Shown piece by piece: positions 59,301 to 64,000 of a DNA stretch of 64,000 bases; position 1 is the stretch's first letter; each line of letters begins with the position of its first letter. The position numbers and the translations under genes are program-made. The DNA comes from Pyruvatibacter sp. HU-CL02332 (GTDB lineage: Bacteria > Pseudomonadota > Alphaproteobacteria > CGMCC-115125), in assembly GCF_040362765.1 (NCBI RefSeq), contig NZ_BAABWK010000001.1, positions 907,501 through 971,500 of the forward strand. The letters are read 5' to 3'. The notes beneath the pieces are model-generated. The model saw nothing but the letters and a program-made list of their open reading frames with translations. It had not been told where the DNA came from and ran no database searches.

Positions 59301-59690
59301 TTGGCCAGCAAGTCAGACGACAATGACATCCGCCAGCGCATTGATCGCTGGATGTGGTGCGCCCGGTTCTTCAAGACCCGGTCCATAGCCGCGCGTTTTG
59401 TCGGCACCGGAAAAGTGAGGGTCAATGGAACCCGCGTCACCAAGGCCGCCCACCAGGTCCGGCCCGGCGACGTCCTGACCTTTCCCCTGGGCGACCGTAT
59501 CCGCGTCATCGAGGTTGCGGCATTTGTCGAGAAGCGCGGGTCCGCAACCATTGCCGCCACACTTTACGATGACCAAAGCCCGCCGCCGCCACCAAAGGGC
59601 AAGGACAAGCCGAAGGCTGTAAACCCCAGCCCTGAGGCCGCGCCAGACAGCCGCGCCCGCGCCAAACTGCGTGAGTTGAAGGCGCAATAG
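59301..59690 (+). CDS. S4 domain RNA-binding protein (Hsp15-like)
   Basis: A 129-residue protein with an S4 fold in its first ~90 residues (RQRIDRWMWCARFFKTRSIA, GTGKVRVNGTRVTKAAHQVR), followed by a Pro-rich, Lys/Arg tail. Hsp15-type S4 proteins bind 50S subunits carrying stalled nascent chains. It starts with TTG 6 bases after the helicase stop, so the two RNA proteins are translated from one message. The functional link (RNA turnover or ribosome rescue) is inference from position. Confidence 0.93.
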   Translation: MASKSDDNDIRQRIDRWMWCARFFKTRSIAARFVGTGKVRVNGTRVTKAAHQVRPGDVLTFPLGDRIRVIEVAAFVEKRGSATIAATLYDDQSPPPPPKGKDKPKAVNPSPEAAPDSRARAKLRELKAQ

Positions 59691-59895
59691 CGGCTGCCCA
59701 TATGAAAGAAGCGGGTTAAGCCCCTATTCCCTCGCTTTTTTGTGAATTACAGACCTGCAGCCATGTGGCATTTACAGGGGGAGACGGGGCTTGCGGGCTT
59801 GCCCGTCATATTCGTATAAGCGCAGCGGAAATTTATGACTGCGGCCAACGTGGCGGGCATCCGGCCTGCACGTCGACCATCTGGAGCACCACCGA

Positions 59896-60234
59896 ATGAC
59901 CTATATCGTCAATGACCTCTGCATTAAGTGCAAATACACCGACTGCGTCGAGGTTTGCCCGGTGGACTGCTTCTATGAAGGCGAGAACATGCTCGTCATC
60001 GACCCGGATGAGTGCATTGACTGCGGTGTGTGCGAACCGGAATGCCCGGCAGAAGCCATTAAGCCAGACACTGAGTCCGGCCTTGAGAAGTGGCTGGAAG
60101 TGAATGCCAAGTTTGCGGCCACATGGCCCAATATCACGGTCAAGAAGGATGCTCCGGCTGACGCCGATGACTTCCTCAATGTCGAAGGCAAGTTCGACAA
60201 ATTCTTTACCGAAGCCCCCGGCACCGGCGACTAA
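59896..60234 (+). CDS. fdxA: Seven-iron ferredoxin FdxA
   Basis: Electron carrier of 112 residues with one [3Fe-4S] and one [4Fe-4S] cluster. The cluster ligands are Cys in [20 protein letters not shown] (9-28) and [19 protein letters not shown] (40-58). Typical of the 7Fe type is the VCPVDC region, where an additional residue replaces a fourth ligand. The acidic C-terminal extension is usual for alphaproteobacterial FdxA. It stands between the S4 gene (205 bases upstream) and carD and is probably monocistronic. Confidence 0.96.
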   Translation: MTYIVNDLCIKCKYTDCVEVCPVDCFYEGENMLVIDPDECIDCGVCEPECPAEAIKPDTESGLEKWLEVNAKFAATWPNITVKKDAPADADDFLNVEGKFDKFFTEAPGTGD

Positions 60235-60703
60235 CCACCTCAGTTCGGGTCCGTTCCAGCGCCTCGTTAACCGTCAAACAGCGCCAATCCGCTTGTCTGC
60301 AGGCGGATGATCCCTGTGCTGACGGCTACCCGGCTTTATTTTTGGCCAATTTTGGTGTATGGTTTTTAGGAACAGTGGGATTTATCCCACGCTTTGACTG
60401 GGCGTATCCAGTTGAAGGCTTGAGGCGTTTTACCGACGTTCCTGACGTAAATGCTGTCTGAAACCGGTTTTCTGCGGAAAATTAGGGGTTTTTGGGCATT
60501 TGCTCTTGTAGCATCCGATGATCAGGAAGCTCGGTGCCGTCATACTCGCGACCAGCCCTCCTACACGGGCTCAGATGCTGATCTGGGCCGAGGGCCATGT
60601 TTGCGGGCATAATGGCGCGTCTTTTTGCCAATCGTGTTGACCCGTGCGGGGTCGCCGGATCACAGAACCGGCGCCGTCCCCAGCACGCAGTTTGGGACTG
60701 AGC
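60235..60703. other. Intergenic region upstream of carD
   Basis: These 469 bases hold no supported gene. Two perfect short dyads lie next to each other, GTGGGA-TTTA-TCCCAC (60375-60390) and ACTGG-N6-CCAGT (60397-60412), the second overlapping a TTGACT hexamer (60394-60399) that could be a -35 box. The length suggests a long leader or complex control of carD. Confidence 0.55.
60375..60412. promoter_or_regulatory. Two adjacent dyads, possible carD control region
   Basis: A 6-bp hairpin with 4-base loop (60375-60390) is followed after 6 bases by ACTGG-N6-CCAGT (60397-60412). A possible -35 hexamer TTGACT overlaps the second dyad. No regulator can be named. Confidence 0.4.
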
Positions 60704-61267
60704 ATGGCCGCGAAGAAGAAGACCGCCTCAAAGAAATCCGAGTTCAAAGCGAACGAATTCGTCGTTTATCCCGCCCATGGCGTCGGCAAGATCACCGGCA
60801 TCGAAAAGCAGGAAGTCGCCGGACACAAGCTGGAACTCATCGTCATCAACTTTGAAAAAGAGAAGATGACCCTGCGTGTACCTGTCGCCAAGGTGCAGTC
60901 TGTCGGCATGCGCCGCCTCGCCAACGACGATGTGGTGGGCCAGGCCATCAAGACCCTCAAGGGCCGCGCCCGCGTCAAGCGCACCATGTGGAGCCGTCGC
61001 GCGCAGGAATATGAAGCCAAGATCAACTCCGGTGATCTGATCGCCATTGCGGAAGTTGTTCGCGATCTTTATCGCTCCGACAAGCAGCCCGAGCAGTCCT
61101 ATTCAGAACGTCAGCTCTATGAACAGGCTCTCGAACGCATGGCCCGCGAAGTGGCAGCTGTAGAAAAATCAACAGACGACGAAGCCGTCACCAAAATTGA
61201 AAGCACGCTTGAAAAGGCACCAAGCCGCAACAAGCCTGAAAAGGAAGACGAAGAAAAAGCCGCCTAG
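60704..61267 (+). CDS. carD: CarD-family transcription regulator
   Basis: About 187 residues with a Lys-rich N terminus (MAAKKKTASKKSEF), then the CarD/TRCF-like domain: EFVVYPAHGVGKITGIEKQE, LIVINFEKEKMTLRVPVAKV (about 51), and a helical DNA-contact region (NSGDLIAIAEVVRDLYRSDK). CarD (CdnL) binds RNA polymerase beta and stabilises open complexes, mainly at rRNA and growth promoters. The ATG at 60704 is preferred; the 20 residues of the longer frame upstream are unlike the family. It is followed by a terminator and then rpoH. Confidence 0.95.
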   Translation: MAAKKKTASKKSEFKANEFVVYPAHGVGKITGIEKQEVAGHKLELIVINFEKEKMTLRVPVAKVQSVGMRRLANDDVVGQAIKTLKGRARVKRTMWSRRAQEYEAKINSGDLIAIAEVVRDLYRSDKQPEQSYSERQLYEQALERMAREVAAVEKSTDDEAVTKIESTLEKAPSRNKPEKEDEEKAA

Positions 61268-61290
61268 GCTTCTTTCCTTCCCCAAAGATC

Positions 61291-61329
61291 AAAGGCCCGG
61301 ATCCAGACACATGGACCCGGGCCTTTTTT
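61291..61329 (+). terminator. Rho-independent terminator of carD
   Basis: A 15-bp stem (61291-61305 with 61312-61326, one mismatch) closes a 6-base loop (GACACA) and runs into T residues. It lies 23 bases after the carD stop and separates it from rpoH. Confidence 0.92.
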
Positions 61330-61372
61330 GTGGTCAGATCGCGATCCAGCATTTGCGAACCATGCGCACTAT

Positions 61373-61430
61373 CATTTGCGCAAATGCAAGCGCCACGCTT
61401 TGCAGATTCGCAAAGCAATTGGCCCAATTG
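61373..61430. promoter_or_regulatory. Three consecutive perfect dyads in front of rpoH
   Basis: CATTTGCGCAAATG (61373-61386, 14 bp), CTTTGC-AGATTC-GCAAAG (61398-61415) and CAATTGGCCCAATTG (61416-61430, arms CAATTGG and CCAATTG). The first two share a TTTGC/GCAAA core, and a further half copy (ATTTGCG) lies at 61351-61357. They occupy 58 bases about 120 bases before the rpoH start, consistent with stacked operator sites. Confidence 0.6.
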
Positions 61431-61551
61431 CGCCCGTCACAAATGATCCAACCGGCATCCGACGCCGTATCTCCTAACAAGCAAGTCATTACCTGTCGTC
61501 CCGCTACGTGCAGCCGGACACGCAGGCTACCGCGTGGGGAGTGCGCATCAC

Positions 61552-62451
61552 ATGCCGGCAACGTCAGCCGTTTCGTCTCAGGGTTCCGAAAGAAAATTCA
61601 TTCGTACGGCCATGAAAGCGCCGCTGCTTGAGGCTGATCACGAACTCGATCTGGCCCGAGCCTGGCACGACCACAAGGACGAAGACGCCCTCCATGAGCT
61701 GACATCAGCCTATATGCGCCTGGTGATCGCCATGGCTGCCCGCTTCCGCATCTATGGCCTCCCCATGGGCGATCTGGTGCAGGAAGGCAATGTCGGCCTG
61801 ATGCAGGCCGCCCAGCGCTTTGACCCGGAGCGCGGCGTACGCTTTTCAACCTATGCCTCATGGTGGATCCGCTCCTCCATCCAGGACTACATCCTGCGCA
61901 ACTGGTCAATCGTCCGCACCGGGACAACCGCTGCCCAGAAATCCCTGTTCTTCAATCTGCGTCGCCTGCGCGCCCTCATCAACGATGGCGGAAGCGCGAC
62001 CATGTCTCCTGAAGGGCGCACCTTCGTGGCAACCCAACTGCGCGTCCCCATGCGCGACGTTGAAAACATGGAGTCCCGCCTGTCGGCCTCTGACCGGTCG
62101 CTCAATGCGGCCGTGCCCGGCATGGATTCAGGTGAAGGCGGGTCCATGGAGTGGCAGGACCTGCTGGCGGATGACCGCCCGGACCCGGAAGACGAAACCA
62201 CCGATGCTCATGACGCAGATGTCCGCCGTCGCTGGCTGGCCCGTGCGCTGGAGACACTGTCTGAGCGCGAACTCTTCATCATCAAGCGTCGCCGCCTGAG
62301 TGAGGATGGGGAGACGCTGGAATCTCTGGGCAAAGAGCTGGGCATCTCAAAGGAGCGTGTCCGACAGGTGGAACACCAGGCGCTGAACAAGCTGCGCGCG
62401 GCACTCCTCAAGGAAACCGATGATGTTGATGCACTGGTAGACGGGGCCTAG
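61552..62451 (+). CDS. rpoH: RNA polymerase sigma-32 factor RpoH
   Basis: Heat-shock sigma factor of about 299 residues. Present are region 2 (GDLVQEGNVGLMQAAQRFDP, then RFSTYASWWIRSSIQDYILR), the RpoH box QKSLFFNLRR (about 129, close to the consensus QRKLFFNLRR) and region 4 (LSERELFIIKRRRLSEDGET; SLGKELGISKERVRQVEHQA). It should drive chaperone genes such as the clpB of this window. The ATG at 61552 is preceded by GGGGAG at 10 bases; a GTG at 61534 is possible. The upstream region carries three dyads. Many Alphaproteobacteria have two rpoH genes; copy number cannot be judged. Confidence 0.97.
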   Translation: MPATSAVSSQGSERKFIRTAMKAPLLEADHELDLARAWHDHKDEDALHELTSAYMRLVIAMAARFRIYGLPMGDLVQEGNVGLMQAAQRFDPERGVRFSTYASWWIRSSIQDYILRNWSIVRTGTTAAQKSLFFNLRRLRALINDGGSATMSPEGRTFVATQLRVPMRDVENMESRLSASDRSLNAAVPGMDSGEGGSMEWQDLLADDRPDPEDETTDAHDADVRRRWLARALETLSERELFIIKRRRLSEDGETLESLGKELGISKERVRQVEHQALNKLRAALLKETDDVDALVDGA

Positions 62452-62463
62452 AACACCTGACGC

Positions 62464-63921
62464 CTATTCAACCACCAGCTTGACCCGCTGACCGGCCTGC
62501 ACCTGCTCCCCATCACCCAGACCATTGAGCACCCGAAAGCGCTTTTCCGCCTCCGTGAAGTAAGCCGCTTTTGCGGCCAGCGAGGCCACTGTCTCGCCTC
62601 GACGAACCGTGTGCACGTCAATGCGACGCGGGGTGATATCCGCAGCCTCGGCAGCATTCAGACGCGTGAAGCTGAGCACCATCTCCTGCAGTCCCGGCTT
62701 GAGACTGCTTGTCTGGCGCGGCGGCGTTGCAACGAGAAAACGGAACACATTCTCCTTGTCGCCTGCATCATAGGCCACAAGCCGTACGTCCTTGCCTTTG
62801 ACCCGGGTAATGCCCGTCGCTGCCGGTATGCCGTTCACGTCCAGAGATTCAATCTGGCTGAGCGCTGCATCCTTGGACCAGACCCTTGTCAGATACTCCG
62901 CCATGCTGCCCGCTGAACGGCGCGGAGCACTATCGAACTTCATCTGCGCACCGGACGGGTGGCGTGCTGTAACCGACGTGGACGCGTTCGTCATCGTGAA
63001 GCCGTCAGGCACTTCAAACGCAAACCGCATGTCCGGGTGAATGAAACGCTGCCCGCGCACAAACCCTTCCTTGGGATCATCGCCGTAGAGCATGCCGTTA
63101 ACGGCCGCAAAGTGCGCGTCTTCGCCGGTGCCACGCGCGCCGCGTGTCAGACCTGTTTCGCCAGCCTGCTTCAGGGTATCGCGAACGCGCTGTCCTGTTG
63201 CCGGGTGCGATGCCAGCCAGTCCACCCGGTTTGCGTCATACCGCGCCCCGCGCAGCTGTGCATGCAGGGCGCTTTGTGCACCTAAGGACTCCAGAAAGGC
63301 AGGCGCGGCGAAGGGGTCATACCCGGCCACCACCAGCATATTGAGCCCGACACTGTCTGCTTCATTTTCCTGATCGCGCGAGTAGTCCGCAAGAAAGCCC
63401 GAGGCACCAACGCTGAATATCTGATTGACCAGGTCGCTGCCGACCGCGACACCCAACACCGCGCCAAGCAGCCCGGCGCCAATGGCGCGGTTCTGCCGTC
63501 CCTGCCCATGCCGCATCGTCACATGAGCAATCTCATGGCCAATGACGCTGGCAAGCTCTGCTTCCGAGTTGGCAAGCGCAACAAGCCCGCGCGTTACATA
63601 AACGTAGCCGCCAGGTAGCGCAAAAGCGTTGACCACCGGGCTGTTAAGCACGGTAACCCGAAACTGCTCGTTGGGCATCGATGACGCACCGGCCATGCGC
63701 GTTGTGACCCGCGCCACATAAGGCCCAACCTCCGGATGATCATAAACACCGCCATATTGAGCAACGATCTGCTCATGAGCGCTTGCCCCCTGACGGCGCT
63801 CGCCATCTGTGATCTGGGCCTGAGCCGGCACCAGGGACATAAGTGCGACGGAAAACGCAGCAGCTGCAAACGCCCTGCGCACAGCATCCATCCTGCCAAC
63901 CCATCGCTTCATCGCTGTCAC
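62464..63921 (-). CDS. M48-family metallopeptidase with C-terminal LysM-like domain
   Basis: A 485-residue exported protease. It has a signal peptide (AFAAAAFSVALMSLVPAQAQ, about 14-33), the M48 zinc motif in VIGHEIAHVTMRHGQGRQNR (about 126; HExxH) with the third ligand in NEADSVGLNMLVVAGYDPFA (about 185), and a C-terminal region (about 430-485) beginning VHTVRRGETVASLAAKAAYF that resembles LysM. It starts with GTG overlapping the stop of the preceding gene (GTGA) with GAGG at 7 bases. It likely degrades misfolded periplasmic proteins, like BepA/LoiP. It is convergent with rpoH (12-base gap). Confidence 0.93.
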   Translation of the reverse strand: MTAMKRWVGRMDAVRRAFAAAAFSVALMSLVPAQAQITDGERRQGASAHEQIVAQYGGVYDHPEVGPYVARVTTRMAGASSMPNEQFRVTVLNSPVVNAFALPGGYVYVTRGLVALANSEAELASVIGHEIAHVTMRHGQGRQNRAIGAGLLGAVLGVAVGSDLVNQIFSVGASGFLADYSRDQENEADSVGLNMLVVAGYDPFAAPAFLESLGAQSALHAQLRGARYDANRVDWLASHPATGQRVRDTLKQAGETGLTRGARGTGEDAHFAAVNGMLYGDDPKEGFVRGQRFIHPDMRFAFEVPDGFTMTNASTSVTARHPSGAQMKFDSAPRRSAGSMAEYLTRVWSKDAALSQIESLDVNGIPAATGITRVKGKDVRLVAYDAGDKENVFRFLVATPPRQTSSLKPGLQEMVLSFTRLNAAEAADITPRRIDVHTVRRGETVASLAAKAAYFTEAEKRFRVLNGLGDGEQVQAGQRVKLVVE

Positions 63922-64000
63922 CGTATAACCTCTATTTGCTCCGGATGCGTCGCATCAATGCTGGGGCCATTGAACAGCCGAACCCAGCCGCGTGCCCGCA
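63918..64000 (-). CDS. Partial coding sequence, C-terminal end only
   Basis: The minus-strand frame ending at a TGA here encodes the final ~26 residues RARGWVRLFNGPSIDATHPE followed by QIEVIR. It runs off the right edge. The stop overlaps the GTG of the M48 protease gene (GTGA), which supports it as a real gene in the same operon. The protein family cannot be recognised from this fragment. Confidence 0.55.
   Translation of the reverse strand, partial: RARGWVRLFNGPSIDATHPEQIEVIR

Noticed and set aside
59708-59743. AAGCG...CGCTTTTTT after the S4 gene as a terminator
   Set aside because: Only a 5-bp outer stem with a poorly paired interior; too weak to report as a feature, though it may still end the S4 transcript.

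Overview
The window looks like a chromosomal segment of an alphaproteobacterium, most likely Rhizobiales or Parvibaculales-like. Three things point there. The base composition is GC-rich. Several families are typical of that class: DUF4167, DUF1178, DUF3108, a CarD-family regulator, an Flp pilin, CobS/CobT, and an SUV3-like helicase next to an S4 protein. The gene order also fits: ubiG/lysC-ptsP-rodZ-like-prfA-prmC-DUF4167-clpB, ppiC-argJ-mutT beside secA, and xerD-(large hypothetical)-aroK-aroB. Genus assignment is an inference; no rRNA or tRNA gene was seen.

Layout. 1-4.5 kb: end of an M23 peptidase gene, a bidirectional terminator, clpB, and a MOSC protein. 4.5-13.8 kb: a minus-strand housekeeping run (DUF4167, prmC, prfA, RodZ-like protein, ptsP, lysC) with ubiG divergent from lysC. 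13.8-20.7 kb: small exported protein, DUF1178, nitrilase-fold amidase, grxC, comF with a divergent methyltransferase, then ppiC-argJ-mutT and a 55-residue Flp pilin whose start overlaps the mutT stop. 21-23.9 kb: secA and its terminator. 23.9-33.6 kb: mostly accessory or catabolic genes (two Spinster-like MFS transporters, a PAS_5-like protein, two epoxide hydrolases, a CxxC carboxymuconolactone decarboxylase-like protein coupled to an ECF41 sigma factor, a malyl-CoA lyase) with accA among them. 33.7-46.7 kb: xerD, a large exported hypothetical with an overlapping 46-residue membrane protein gene, aroK-aroB-CNNM transporter, bolA, a J-domain protein, cobS-cobT, a phytase-like esterase, a membrane protein and rpmB. 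47-49.9 kb: three tandem DUF3108 genes. 50-55.9 kb: an orphan hybrid-sensing histidine kinase, an acyl-CoA dehydrogenase, a TetR regulator and a divergent flavin monooxygenase. 56-64 kb: SUV3-like helicase, S4 protein, seven-iron ferredoxin, CarD, RpoH, an M48 protease and the 3' end of one more gene.

How the genes work together. Core functions cluster: translation termination (prfA/prmC), protein quality control (clpB and the heat-shock sigma factor rpoH), export (secA and a periplasmic parvulin), shikimate synthesis (aroKB), cobalt chelation for B12 (cobST), and RNA turnover (helicase plus S4 protein). Two accessory blocks appear to be inserted into otherwise conserved order. One, between accA and xerD, carries the ECF41 unit and malyl-CoA lyase. 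The other, between the DUF3108 genes and the helicase, carries the kinase, acyl-CoA dehydrogenase, TetR regulator and monooxygenase.

The most notable sequence-level signals are: a near-textbook ECF41 promoter in front of the ECF41 unit; a perfect 21-bp palindrome in the TetR/monooxygenase gap; three consecutive dyads in front of rpoH; an intergenic nested hairpin at 56.0 kb; a Lys-rich N-terminal extension on ArgJ; and two short genes (Flp pilin, 46-residue membrane protein) that overlap longer neighbours. No CRISPR array, insertion sequence, prophage or recognisable defence system was found.
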